From NCBI RefSeq assembly GCF_009834125.1, contig NZ_CP047146.1, positions 1,233,501-1,297,500 on the forward strand: DNA of 64,000 nt, given 5' to 3'. The position numbers and the translations under genes were made by a program. Under the pieces are notes generated by a model, which saw nothing but the letters and a program-made list of their open reading frames with translations, searched no databases and had not been told where the DNA came from. The stretch is from Streptomyces sp. GS7. Its GTDB lineage: Bacteria > Actinomycetota > Actinomycetes > Streptomycetales > Streptomycetaceae. This document shows positions 51,348 to 59,867 of this stretch, in pieces; within the stretch, counting starts at the first letter, position 1; each line of letters begins with the position of its first letter.

Positions 51348-51490
51348 CAGCCCACCACCTCCACGCCGTGAATCCGGCGCGGCCCGGCACCGACCCCGTG
51401 CACCGCGCACCACAACGCCCGCCGTCGCCCCCGCGCGGGGAACGTCAGCCGCAGCAGCGGGATTAAGAACCGCGCTGTAGCGTGAGTCAT
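51347..51490 (-). CDS. Tiny basic protein A of a coupled three-gene operon
   Basis: 47 aa, ATG at 51490 with AAGGGAG upstream. 'ATARFLIPLLRLTFPARGRR' followed by 'RALWCAVHGVG'; basic, possibly membrane-touching. First gene of the operon, facing the regulator across ~215 bp that includes AT-rich TTTAAG repeats. Confidence 0.55.
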   Translation of the reverse strand: MTHATARFLIPLLRLTFPARGRRRALWCAVHGVGAGPRRIHGVEVVG

Positions 51491-51660
51491 GTTGTCAACT
51501 CCCTTGTAGTTGATGGCCATGCCCCCGGGCCGTCCGCCACGGTCGCGGGGGTCCTCTCGTTGTCTCGCCAACCTCGCAGCGGCTGTCGCGCGAGGAGGGC
51601 ACGTCCTCGCTCTAGGCAACCGGTCCGCTACAGCCGGCGGTACCGTTGGACTGGCAGCGG

Positions 51661-51683
51661 CTTTTAAGAGCTTTAAGCACTCC
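51661..51683. promoter_or_regulatory. TTTAAG repeats before the islet regulator
   Basis: CTTTTAAGAGCTTTAAGCAC carries two TTTAAG/TTTTAAG half-sites 10 bases apart in otherwise GC-rich DNA, immediately upstream of the regulator's ribosome binding site. Probable operator and/or promoter. Confidence 0.45.
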
Positions 51684-51706
51684 TACGGAATGAGGAGTTG
51701 AGGTCG

Positions 51707-53047
51707 GTGGGTACACGGGAGCCGAACCGGCGCCTTGAACGCCTTTATCGGGAGACCGGCTGGACGCTGCGGCAGTTCGTCCAGGCCGTGAACCGCATCG
51801 GTACCGAGAGAGGAACCCCGCTCCGGTACCGCGAGCCGTCGGCCCATCAGTGGCGTCAGGGGCAGATGCCCAAGGAGACGGTCAGGCCGTTGGTCTTGGA
51901 GGCGCTGGCGCGGAAGCTGGGACGTCCGGTCACCCATGCGGAAGCCGGGTTCCCGGTCCCTGCCGGGGGCTCGGACGCCGCTCCGGGCACGGTCGAAGGG
52001 CTGATTGATCTCGGCAGGGGAGATGTGGACCCTTCACGCCGCAGCATCCTCGGTATAAGTCTCTTTTCCGTAGCGCTGACCGTGCCCAATTGGCCGGACG
52101 TGGTAGGCCGATTGGAAGCTGCCCAAACTGGCCGGAACCGGCGCATCGGTATGCCAGAGGTCGACATGGTCATTGCTATGACCGAGAAAGTGTCGGAGCT
52201 GGATGACCAATTTGGTGGACGTCATGCTCGCCCGATGGCCGCGGCGTTCCTGGTGAACACGGTAGCTCCGTACCTGAGGGCGGATGCCTCCGAACCCGTA
52301 CGGAAATCCATGTTGTCGGCTGCCGCGGACCTGAGCTACCTCACCGGATATATGGCGGTGGACGAAGGCGTCCACGGCCTTGCACAGCAGTATTACCTGA
52401 AGGCGTTGGAACTTGCCGGAGCGGCAGAGGATCACCTGACGTACTGCACGACGCTGCGCGGGATGAGCGTTCAGGCTGTTGATCTAGGGCACGGCAGGGA
52501 GGCGCGACGGCTCGCCGATGCTGCCGCTGCCGCTTCTCCCCAAGCCGGTCCACGGATGCGGGCTTTCCTTGCCGGGCAGCAGGCACACGCGTACGCGCAG
52601 ATCGGCGGGAGCAACAGTGCGCTGACGTACCTACGAGAGGCCGAAGTGGCCATGGACAAGGCAGAATCCAGGGGCAAGGCGTTCGGCTCGTACGATCCGT
52701 CAGCCTTGAATTACCACATCAGCCAGGTCCGGTACGAACTCGGTGATGTTCCCGGCTCCATCAAAGCCATGCAGGAATCGGACCGGGTGCGCTACAGCGT
52801 CTATCGGCGCGCCCGCGTACGCCACCGCGCTACCCTGGCCGAGCGTCAACTGGAAGTCGGCCACCTGGAAGCCGCATGCGCGACATGGCATCTCGCGCTG
52901 GATGACTACCCTTTGGTCCAGTCAGGACGGGCGGATCAACGCATGCAAACCATGTTCAAGCTCATCCGACCCCATCTCGGGAATCATGCCGCACGGGACC
53001 TCTATGAACGCGCTCGGCTCGTGACGCCGGCCTCGCTCTCCGCCTAG
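51707..53047 (+). CDS. HTH regulator with TPR-like helical repeats
   Basis: 446 aa from the GTG at 51707 (GAGGAG 9 bases upstream; an in-frame TTG at 51698 overlaps that site and is less likely). N-terminal HTH (~10-75, 'WTLRQFVQAVNRIGTERGTP', 'SAHQWRQGQMPKETVRPLVL'); a short linker with 'RRSILGISLFSVALTVP'; helical repeats to the end. Slightly lower GC than its neighbours. Such regulators in Streptomyces sit beside small-peptide genes. It may control the three tiny genes and perhaps the methyltransferase unit. Confidence 0.72.
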   Translation: MGTREPNRRLERLYRETGWTLRQFVQAVNRIGTERGTPLRYREPSAHQWRQGQMPKETVRPLVLEALARKLGRPVTHAEAGFPVPAGGSDAAPGTVEGLIDLGRGDVDPSRRSILGISLFSVALTVPNWPDVVGRLEAAQTGRNRRIGMPEVDMVIAMTEKVSELDDQFGGRHARPMAAAFLVNTVAPYLRADASEPVRKSMLSAAADLSYLTGYMAVDEGVHGLAQQYYLKALELAGAAEDHLTYCTTLRGMSVQAVDLGHGREARRLADAAAAASPQAGPRMRAFLAGQQAHAYAQIGGSNSALTYLREAEVAMDKAESRGKAFGSYDPSALNYHISQVRYELGDVPGSIKAMQESDRVRYSVYRRARVRHRATLAERQLEVGHLEAACATWHLALDDYPLVQSGRADQRMQTMFKLIRPHLGNHAARDLYERARLVTPASLSA

Positions 53048-53054
53048 AAAGCCA

Positions 53055-53092
53055 CGTGGCGGGGCCGGGAAATACCTCCCGGCCCCGCCACG
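53055..53092 (+). terminator. Terminator after the islet regulator (family member c)
   Basis: Perfect 16-bp stem starting CGTGGCGGGGCCGGGA with a 6-base loop AATACC. Its end abuts the right direct repeat, as hairpin a abuts the left one. Confidence 0.92.
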
Positions 53093-53146
53093 TTGTGGCC
53101 CACAGGGGGCGCTGACACCCCTTACGGGATCTGTTCGCCCGCCCCC
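53092..53146. repeat. Right direct repeat of the islet (55 bp)
   Basis: See the left copy at 48621-48675; 47 of 55 positions match. No integrase or transposase gene lies between. Confidence 0.85.
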
Positions 53147-53176
53147 GAGGGGCAGCCCCTAGAAGAGGCGTCGCCC

Positions 53177-54331
53177 CTAGAACCCCAACTCCCGTGCGAT
53201 CAACATCCGTTGGACCTCGCTGGTGCCCTCGCCGATCTCCAGGATCTTGGCGTCCCGCCACATCCGGGCGACCGGGTACTCGTTCATGAAGCCGTAGCCG
53301 CCGTGGATCTGGGTGGCCTCGCGGGCGTTGTCCACCGCGATCTCGGAGGAGTAGAGCTTGGCGAGCGCCGCCTCCTTCTTGAACGGCTCGCCCAGGACGA
53401 GGCGGGAGGCGGCGTCGCGCCAGGCCAGCCGGGAGGTGTGGGCGCGCATCTCCATGTCGGCGAGCTTGAACTGGATGGCCTGGTTGGCGCCGATGGGGCG
53501 GCCGAAGGCGTGCCGCTCCTTGGCGTACCGCACCGACTCGTCGACGCAGCCCTGGGCGAGGCCGGTGGCCAGCGCCGCGATGGCGATCCGGCCCTCGTCG
53601 AGGATGCGCAGGAACTGGGCATAGCCGCGGCCCTCCTCGCCCAGGAGGTTGGCGGCCGGGACGCGGACGTCGGAGAAGGACAGTTCGCGGGTGTCGGAGG
53701 CGTTCCAGCCGACCTTGGAGTACGGGGCGGCGACCGTGAAGCCGGGGGTGCCGGCCGGGATGATGATCGAGGAGATCTGCGGGGCGCCGTCCGGGGTGCG
53801 GCCGGTGACCGCGGTGACCGTCACCAGGCCGGTGATGTCCGTACCGGAGTTGGTGATGAAGCACTTGCTGCCGTTGATCACCCAGGTGTCGCCGTCGCGG
53901 ACCGCGGTGGTGCGGGTGGCGCCGGCGTCCGAGCCGCCGTCCGGCTCGGTGAGGCCGAAGGCGCCCAGCAGCTCGCCGGAGCACAGCTTCGGCAGCCAGG
54001 CGCGCTTCTGCTCCTCGGTGCCGAAGCGGTAGATCGGCATGGCACCGAGCGAGACGCCGGCTTCCAGGGTGATGGCCACCGAGGAGTCGACGCGGGCCAG
54101 TTCCTCCAGGGCGATGCCGAGGGCCAGGTAGTCGCCGCCCATCCCGCCGTACTCCTCGGGGAACGGCAGGCCGAACAGGCCCATCTGGCCCATCTGGCGG
54201 ACGATGTCGTAGGGGAAGGTGTGCTGCTCGTAGTAGTCGCCGATCTGCGGGGCGACGACGTCGTGCGCGAACGCCTCGACCGTGCGCCGGAGTTCTTCCA
54301 GCTCGGCGGGCAGGCGGTGGTCCAGGGACAT
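53177..54331 (-). CDS. fadE4: Acyl-CoA dehydrogenase (AcdH/FadE4, short branched-chain)
   Basis: 384 aa, FAD-dependent alpha,beta-dehydrogenation of short/branched acyl-CoA. 'AFGLTEPDGGSDAGATRTTA', 'QIHGGYGFMNEYP' and the catalytic-base region 'EIGEGTSEVQR' with Glu at the SCAD/MCAD position. Last gene of accD1-accA1-hmgL-fadE4, two bases after the lyase stop. In S. coelicolor the equivalent acdH serves isobutyryl, 2-methylbutyryl and isovaleryl-CoA. Ends 30 bp from the islet's right repeat. Confidence 0.93.
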   Translation of the reverse strand: MSLDHRLPAELEELRRTVEAFAHDVVAPQIGDYYEQHTFPYDIVRQMGQMGLFGLPFPEEYGGMGGDYLALGIALEELARVDSSVAITLEAGVSLGAMPIYRFGTEEQKRAWLPKLCSGELLGAFGLTEPDGGSDAGATRTTAVRDGDTWVINGSKCFITNSGTDITGLVTVTAVTGRTPDGAPQISSIIIPAGTPGFTVAAPYSKVGWNASDTRELSFSDVRVPAANLLGEEGRGYAQFLRILDEGRIAIAALATGLAQGCVDESVRYAKERHAFGRPIGANQAIQFKLADMEMRAHTSRLAWRDAASRLVLGEPFKKEAALAKLYSSEIAVDNAREATQIHGGYGFMNEYPVARMWRDAKILEIGEGTSEVQRMLIARELGF

Positions 54332-54333
54332 GG

Positions 54334-55290
54334 TCACTCCTTGGGGGACTGTGCGGGCTGCACGCGTGCGCGGACGGTGCGCGAAGGGCTGGGGCGGCCC
54401 AGGACTCCGGCCAGCCAGACGCTGGTCTCGGTCAGTCGGTCCAGGTCGACGCCGGTCTCGATGCCGAGGCCGTGCAGCATCCACACGAGGTCTTCGGTGG
54501 CGAGGTTGCCGGTGGCGCTCTTGGCGTACGGGCAGCCGCCGAGGCCGCCCGCCGAGGCGTCGACGGTGGTGACGCCGTGCTGGAGCGCGGCGAAGGTGTT
54601 GGCGAGGGCCTGCCCGTAGGTGTCGTGGAAGTGGACGCCCAGCCGGGAGGTGGGCACGCCCGCCTCGTTGAGGGCGGCGAGCAGGTGCTGGACGTGGCCG
54701 GGGGTGGCGACGCCGATGGTGTCGCCCAGGCTCAGCTCGTCGCAGCCCAGGTCGAGCAGCGCGCGGCAGACCCGGACGACCTGGGCGATGGGCACCGGGC
54801 CCTCCCAGGGGTCGCCGAAGCACATGGAGAGGTAGCCGCGGACGTGGACCTTCTCGTCCCGGGCGCGCTGGACGACCGGGGCGAACATCGCCAGTGCCTC
54901 GTCGACCGTGCGGTTGAGGTTGGCCTTGGCGAACGACTCGGTGGCGCTGCCGAACACCGCGATCCGGCGGGCGCCCAGCGCCAGCGCCCGCTCCAGGCCG
55001 CGCTCGTTGGGCACCAGCACCGGGAGCCGGTGCGGGTCGAGATCGTCGAGCATCGGGAACAGCTGCTCGGCGTCGGCGAGTTGGGGCACCCACTTGGGGT
55101 GGACGAAGCTGGTCGCCTCCACCAGCGGCAGCCCGGCGGCGGCCAGCCGGTGGATGAACTCGGCCTTGATCCCGGTGGGGATCACCGCCGACTCGTTCTG
55201 CAGCCCGTCGCGGGCGCCGACCTCGTGGATCCGTACGCGGGTGGGCAGGCCCTCCGCCTGCACCGCCATGGGCAGTCCGGGCGCGGTCAT
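54334..55290 (-). CDS. hmgL: Hydroxymethylglutaryl-CoA lyase
   Basis: 318 aa TIM barrel that splits HMG-CoA into acetoacetate and acetyl-CoA, last step of leucine catabolism. '[15 protein letters not shown]' holds the metal and catalytic residues, '[12 protein letters not shown]' the His metal ligands, and '[15 protein letters not shown]' the active Cys loop. ATG overlaps the carboxylase stop (ATGA). A short Ser/Pro-rich tail is present. Confidence 0.94.
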   Translation of the reverse strand: MTAPGLPMAVQAEGLPTRVRIHEVGARDGLQNESAVIPTGIKAEFIHRLAAAGLPLVEATSFVHPKWVPQLADAEQLFPMLDDLDPHRLPVLVPNERGLERALALGARRIAVFGSATESFAKANLNRTVDEALAMFAPVVQRARDEKVHVRGYLSMCFGDPWEGPVPIAQVVRVCRALLDLGCDELSLGDTIGVATPGHVQHLLAALNEAGVPTSRLGVHFHDTYGQALANTFAALQHGVTTVDASAGGLGGCPYAKSATGNLATEDLVWMLHGLGIETGVDLDRLTETSVWLAGVLGRPSPSRTVRARVQPAQSPKE

Positions 55291-57359
55291 GACGCGTCCT
55301 CCTCGTCCGTGCGCGGGGAAGCGTCCCCGGCGTCCCCGGCGTCCGTGGCGCTCTCGTGCGGGGCGACCACCGCCAGGACCTGGTCCATGGCGACGGTGGC
55401 GCCCGCGGTGACGTCCAGCTCGGTGACGGTCCCGGCGTGCGGCGCGGAGATGACGTGCTCCATCTTCATCGCCTCCACCACCAGCAGCCCCTGGCCCGCG
55501 ACCACGTCGTCGCCGACGGCCACCTTGACGACGGTGACGGTGCCCGGCATCGGGGCGGCGAGGGTGTCCGCGCCGTGTGCCCCGGCGGCGCCGCGCAGTG
55601 CCTCGGCCACCGGGTCGTACGGGGTGACGTGCCAGGAGTCGCCGTCCCGGCCCAGCCAGTCGCCGCTGCGGTGGAAGGTGTGCAGTACGCCGTCCACGGT
55701 GATCCGGACCCGGTCCGCGGTGACCTCCCGGATGTCCTCGGGGGCACCGGGCCGGACGTCGTACGCGACGGGGTCGTGGCCGGGGACGCGCAGCCAGTGG
55801 CGGACCGGCGCGGGCTCGCCGCCGAGCCGGAAGCCGGTGGGGGCGGCGAACGGGTCGCGCCAGCCGCCCTCGGACACCGACGGCTCCAGCGCGGCCTGCC
55901 GGACCGCGCCGGCCGCCGCGTACACCGCGTCCGGCACCGTGCCGTCGACCAGGTCGGCCGCCACCCGCTCCACCAGCCCGGTGTCCAGGTCGCCGGAGAC
56001 CACGTCCGGGTGGGCCAGCAGGCGGCGCAGGAACCCGGCGTTGGTGGTCACCCCGAGCGTGACGGTGGCGGCCAGCGCGGCGCGCAGCGTACGCAGGGCA
56101 CTGGCGCGGTCCGGGCCGTGCGCGATGACCTTGGAGAGCATCGGGTCGTAGCGGCTGCCGACCTCCGCGCCCTGCGAGAGGCCGGAGTCGGTGCGGACCG
56201 CGCCGGGTCCGGGGCTCCCCTGGGGCAGGGGGAAGTCCCATGCGCCGTTGACCTCGTGCAGGGCGAGCACCGTGCCACCGGTCGGCAGGAAGTCGCGGGC
56301 CGGGTCCTCGGCGCAGATCCGGGCCTCCACGGCGTGCCCGGTGAGCGTGATGTCCTCCTGGGTGAACGGCAGGCGCTCGCCGGCGGCGATCCGCACCTGC
56401 CACTCCACCAGGTCGAGGCCGGTGACCAGTTCGGTGACCGGGTGCTCCACCTGGAGGCGGGTGTTCATCTCCATGAAGAAGTACGAGGACGGGTCCTTGC
56501 CGGGGACGATGAACTCGACCGTGCCGGCGCCCCGGTAGCCGCAGGAGCGGGCCGCCTGGACGGCCGCCGCGCCCATCGCGGCGCGGGTGGCGTCGTCCAG
56601 CAGGACCGACGGGGCCTCCTCGATGATCTTCTGGTGGCGCCGCTGGAGGGAGCACTCGCGCTCGCCGAGGTGCAGGACGGTGCCGTGGCCGTCGGCCAGG
56701 ACCTGGATCTCGATGTGCCGGGGGCGGTCGATCCAGCGCTCCACGAGCAGCGTGTCGTCGCCGAAGGAGGCGCGGGCCTCGCGGCGGGCGGCGGCGATCT
56801 CGTCGGCCAGCAGGGCCGTGTCCCGGACCAGCCGCATGCCCTTGCCGCCGCCCCCGGCGGACGGCTTGAGGAGGACCGGGGTGCCGATCTCCCGTGCGGC
56901 GGCGGCCAGTTGCCCGTCGTCCAGGCCGCTGCCGGAGGAGCCGGGGACGACCGGGACGCCGGCCGTGCGCACCGTCTCCTTGGCGCGGATCTTGTCGCCC
57001 ATGAGGGCGATGGCGTCGGCGGGCGGCCCGATGAAGACCAGCCCGGCGGCGGCGCAGGCGCGCGCGAAGGAGGCGTTCTCGGCGAGGAAGCCGTAGCCGG
57101 GGTGGACGGCCTGGGCGCCGGTGCGGACGGCGGCGTCCAGCAGCCGGTCCACCGACAGATAGCTGTCGGCGGCGGGGGCCGGGCCGATCCGTACCGCCGT
57201 GTCGGCCTCGCGGACGTGCCGGGCGTCGGCGTCCGCGTCGCTGTAGACGGCCACCGAGCGGATGCCCAGCGCGCGCAGCGTGCGGATGACGCGGACCGCG
57301 ATCTCCGCGCGGTTGGCGACCAGGACGGTGTCGAAGCGGCCGGTGTCGAAGGTGGTCAT
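55287..57359 (-). CDS. accA1: Acyl-CoA carboxylase alpha subunit (biotin carboxylase-BCCP), MCC type
   Basis: 690 aa. Biotin carboxylase domain (8-460): ATP-grasp '[14 protein letters not shown]', '[17 protein letters not shown]', '[16 protein letters not shown]'; BT region; BCCP domain with 'EAMKM', biotin on Lys632. With AccD1 it carboxylates 3-methylcrotonyl-CoA or related short acyl-CoA. Near residue 380 about eight residues ('[10 protein letters not shown]') are encoded by a palindromic stretch at 56205-56232 and look like an insertion relative to homologues. Eight bases before accD1's end; coupled to hmgL. Confidence 0.93.
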   Translation of the reverse strand: MTTFDTGRFDTVLVANRAEIAVRVIRTLRALGIRSVAVYSDADADARHVREADTAVRIGPAPAADSYLSVDRLLDAAVRTGAQAVHPGYGFLAENASFARACAAAGLVFIGPPADAIALMGDKIRAKETVRTAGVPVVPGSSGSGLDDGQLAAAAREIGTPVLLKPSAGGGGKGMRLVRDTALLADEIAAARREARASFGDDTLLVERWIDRPRHIEIQVLADGHGTVLHLGERECSLQRRHQKIIEEAPSVLLDDATRAAMGAAAVQAARSCGYRGAGTVEFIVPGKDPSSYFFMEMNTRLQVEHPVTELVTGLDLVEWQVRIAAGERLPFTQEDITLTGHAVEARICAEDPARDFLPTGGTVLALHEVNGAWDFPLPQGSPGPGAVRTDSGLSQGAEVGSRYDPMLSKVIAHGPDRASALRTLRAALAATVTLGVTTNAGFLRRLLAHPDVVSGDLDTGLVERVAADLVDGTVPDAVYAAAGAVRQAALEPSVSEGGWRDPFAAPTGFRLGGEPAPVRHWLRVPGHDPVAYDVRPGAPEDIREVTADRVRITVDGVLHTFHRSGDWLGRDGDSWHVTPYDPVAEALRGAAGAHGADTLAAPMPGTVTVVKVAVGDDVVAGQGLLVVEAMKMEHVISAPHAGTVTELDVTAGATVAMDQVLAVVAPHESATDAGDAGDASPRTDEEDAS

Positions 57360-57367
57360 AGGTCCTC

Positions 57368-59014
57368 TCACATCCGGAAGACGCCGAAGCCCGACGCCGC
57401 GCTGTCCCGTTGGGGAAGCGGGGCGTTGGCGCAGGCGGTCAGCGCCAGGCCCAGGACCTGGCGGGTCTCCAGCGGGTCGATGACCCCGTCGTCCCACAGC
57501 CGCGCGGTCGCGTAGTAGGCGTTGCCCTGGGTCTCGTACTGCTCGCGGATCGGCGCCTTGAAGGCGTCCTCGTCCGCGGCGCTCCACTCCTCGCCGCGCG
57601 CCTCCAGCTGGTCGCGCTTGACGGTCGCGAGGACGGAGGCGGCCTGCTCGCCGCCCATCACGGAGATCTTGGCGTTGGGCCACATCCACAGGAAGCGGGG
57701 GGAGTAGGCCCGGCCGCACATCGAGTAGTTGCCCGCGCCGTAGGAGCCGCCGATGACGACGGTCAGCTTGGGGACCCGGGCGCAGGCCACGGCCGTGACC
57801 ATCTTGGCGCCGTGCTTGGCGATGCCGCCCGCCTCGTAGTCGCGGCCGACCATGAAGCCGGAGATGTTCTGGAGGAAGAGCAGCGGGATGCCGCGCTGGT
57901 CGCACAGCTCGATGAAGTGGGCGCCCTTCTGGGCGGATTCGGAGAACAGGATGCCGTTGTTGGCGATCACGCCGACCGGGTGGCCGTGCAGGCGGGCGAA
58001 GCCGGTCACCAGGGTCGTGCCGTACTCCGCCTTGAACTCGGCGAAGCGGGAGCCGTCGACGAGCCGGGCGATCACCTCGCGGACGTCGTAGGGAGTACGG
58101 GAGTCCGCGGGCACCGCGCCGTAGAGCCCGGCCGGGTCCACCTTGGGCTCCTCGACGGGCCGTACGGACCAGGGGAGCGGGGCGCGGTCGCCGAGGGTGG
58201 ACACGATGGTGCGCACGATGCGCAGCGCGTGCGCGTCGTCCTCGGCGAGGTGGTCGGTGACCCCGGAGGTCCGGGAGTGCACCTCGCCGCCGCCCAGCTC
58301 CTCGGCGGTGACCACCTCGCCGGTGGCCGCCTTCACCAGCGGCGGGCCGCCCAGGAAGATCGTGCCCTGGTCGCGGACGATCACCGCCTCGTCGCTCATG
58401 GCGGGGACGTAGGCGCCGCCCGCCGTGCAGGAGCCGAGGACGGCGGCGATCTGCGGGATCCCGGCGCCGGACATCCGCGCCTGGTTGTAGAAGATCCGCC
58501 CGAAGTGCTCGCGGTCGGGGAAGACCTCGTCCTGCTTGGGCAGGAAGGCGCCGCCGGAGTCGACGAGGTAGAGGCACGGGAGGCGGTTCTCCAGCGCGAC
58601 CTCCTGGGCGCGCAGGTGCTTCTTGACCGTCATCGGGTAGTACGTACCGCCCTTGACCGTCGCGTCGTTGGCGACGATGACGGTCTCCCGGCCGCTCACC
58701 CGGCCGATCCCGGCGATCACCCCGGCGGCCGGCGCGTCCCCGCCGTACATCCCGTCCGCGGCCAGCGGCGCCAGCTCCAGGAACGGCGAGCCGGGGTCCA
58801 GCAGGGCGTCCACCCGGTCGCGGGGCAGCAGCTTGCCGCGTGCCGTGTGCCGTGAGCGGGCCTTCTCGCCGCCGCCCAGGCGGGCCGCGGCGAGCTTCTC
58901 GCGCAGCCGGGCGGCCAGCTCGCGGTGCGCGGCCTCGTTGGCCCGCCAGGAGTCGGACGCCGGATCGGCGGCACTCCCCAGCACCGGTGCCTGCTCGATG
59001 CCGTCCATTGCCAT
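57368..59014 (-). CDS. accD1: Acyl-CoA carboxylase beta subunit (carboxyltransferase), MCC type
   Basis: 548 aa from the ATG at 59014 (AAGGGGG four bases upstream). Crotonase-fold N- and C-domains: '[20 protein letters not shown]', '[16 protein letters not shown]' forming the first oxyanion site, and '[20 protein letters not shown]' the second. First gene of the operon under two AccR-type operators. Transfers CO2 from biotin to methylcrotonyl-CoA. Confidence 0.94.
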   Translation of the reverse strand: MAMDGIEQAPVLGSAADPASDSWRANEAAHRELAARLREKLAAARLGGGEKARSRHTARGKLLPRDRVDALLDPGSPFLELAPLAADGMYGGDAPAAGVIAGIGRVSGRETVIVANDATVKGGTYYPMTVKKHLRAQEVALENRLPCLYLVDSGGAFLPKQDEVFPDREHFGRIFYNQARMSGAGIPQIAAVLGSCTAGGAYVPAMSDEAVIVRDQGTIFLGGPPLVKAATGEVVTAEELGGGEVHSRTSGVTDHLAEDDAHALRIVRTIVSTLGDRAPLPWSVRPVEEPKVDPAGLYGAVPADSRTPYDVREVIARLVDGSRFAEFKAEYGTTLVTGFARLHGHPVGVIANNGILFSESAQKGAHFIELCDQRGIPLLFLQNISGFMVGRDYEAGGIAKHGAKMVTAVACARVPKLTVVIGGSYGAGNYSMCGRAYSPRFLWMWPNAKISVMGGEQAASVLATVKRDQLEARGEEWSAADEDAFKAPIREQYETQGNAYYATARLWDDGVIDPLETRQVLGLALTACANAPLPQRDSAASGFGVFRM

Positions 59015-59076
59015 GAGCCCCCTTGCTCGGTCAGCTGCCCGCCGGGCGCCCGCGGGGTGTGCGCCGGGGCCGGGCG

Positions 59077-59124
59077 GGTTAATGGGCGTTAACCTCATTT
59101 CCTTCAGGTTAACGAGCACTAACC
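59077..59124. promoter_or_regulatory. Two AccR operators between accD1 and accR
   Basis: GGTTAATGGGCGTTAACC (59077-59094) is a perfect match to GTTAA-N6-TTAAC, the AccR site I recall from S. avermitilis. GGTTAACGAGCACTAACC (59107-59124) has one mismatch. Both lie in the 131-bp divergent promoter region, 30 bases centre to centre. Confidence 0.85.
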
Positions 59125-59145
59125 CGGCTGTCTACAATCGACGGC

Positions 59146-59772
59146 ATGAGTAATACGCACGCCCCCGCCCCGACCAGCCGCCGCGAGCAGATCCTCAAGG
59201 AGGCCGCCCGGCTCTTCGCGGAGCGCGGGTTCCACGGCGTCGGCGTGGACGAGATAGGGGCGGCCGTGGGCATCTCGGGGCCCGGCCTCTACCGGCACTT
59301 CGCCGGCAAGGACGCGATGCTCGCCGAGCTGCTGGTGGGGATCAGTGAGCGGCTGCTGGCCGGCGGCCGGATGCGGGTCGCGGAGGGCGGCGACAGCCCC
59401 GAGGCGGTGCTGGACGCGCTGATCGACGGGCACATCGACTTCGCGCTGGACGACCGCCCGCTGATCACCCTGCACGACCGCGAGCTGGACCGGCTGCGGG
59501 AGGCCGACCGCAAGCGGGTGCGGCAGCTCCAGCGGCAGTACGTGGAGCTGTGGGTGGAGGTCGTCCGCCGGGTCCACCCCGGGCCCTCGGAGTCCCAGGC
59601 GCGGGCGGCGGTGCACGCGGTCTTCGGGCTGCTGAACTCCACCCCGCACCTCGGCCGGCCGGGGGCGCTGCCCGGCCGTACGGAGATGGCGCGGCTGCTG
59701 CACCGGCTGGCGCTCGGGGCGTTCGGGGCGGTGGAGGAGGAGCCGGCGCAGGCGGTCCCCGCCGTCGGATAG
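59146..59772 (+). CDS. accR: TetR-family repressor AccR
   Basis: 208 aa. N-terminal HTH 'AARLFAERGFHGVGVDEIGA', 'AVGISGPGLYRHFAGKDAM'; helical ligand domain after. Divergent from accD1 with two palindromes between; in S. avermitilis AccR senses short-chain acyl-CoA such as isobutyryl or methylcrotonyl-CoA and represses accD1A1-hmgL-fadE4. It probably also represses itself. Confidence 0.9.
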   Translation: MSNTHAPAPTSRREQILKEAARLFAERGFHGVGVDEIGAAVGISGPGLYRHFAGKDAMLAELLVGISERLLAGGRMRVAEGGDSPEAVLDALIDGHIDFALDDRPLITLHDRELDRLREADRKRVRQLQRQYVELWVEVVRRVHPGPSESQARAAVHAVFGLLNSTPHLGRPGALPGRTEMARLLHRLALGAFGAVEEEPAQAVPAVG

Positions 59773-59820
59773 CGGCGGATCCCGCCTCTGGACAGCTTCA
59801 GTGACCCGCGGGTAGCTTTC

Positions 59821-59838
59821 GCTGAGCAAACGCTTAGC
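59821..59838. promoter_or_regulatory. Inverted repeat before the second acyl-CoA dehydrogenase
   Basis: GCTGAGCAAACGCTTAGC is a near-palindrome (GCT-N-AGC ... GCT-N-AGC, two central mismatches). It lies 30 bases before the ATG; the sequence does not match the AccR sites, so another regulator is implied. Confidence 0.5.
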
Positions 59839-59867
59839 CGAGCACGGTGGTGAAGGAGGCCGAGGGC

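Noticed and set aside
48621..53146. Integrative conjugative element bounded by att sites
   Set aside because: The repeats are imperfect and no integrase, replication or transfer gene is present; homologous exchange or an older event is more likely.
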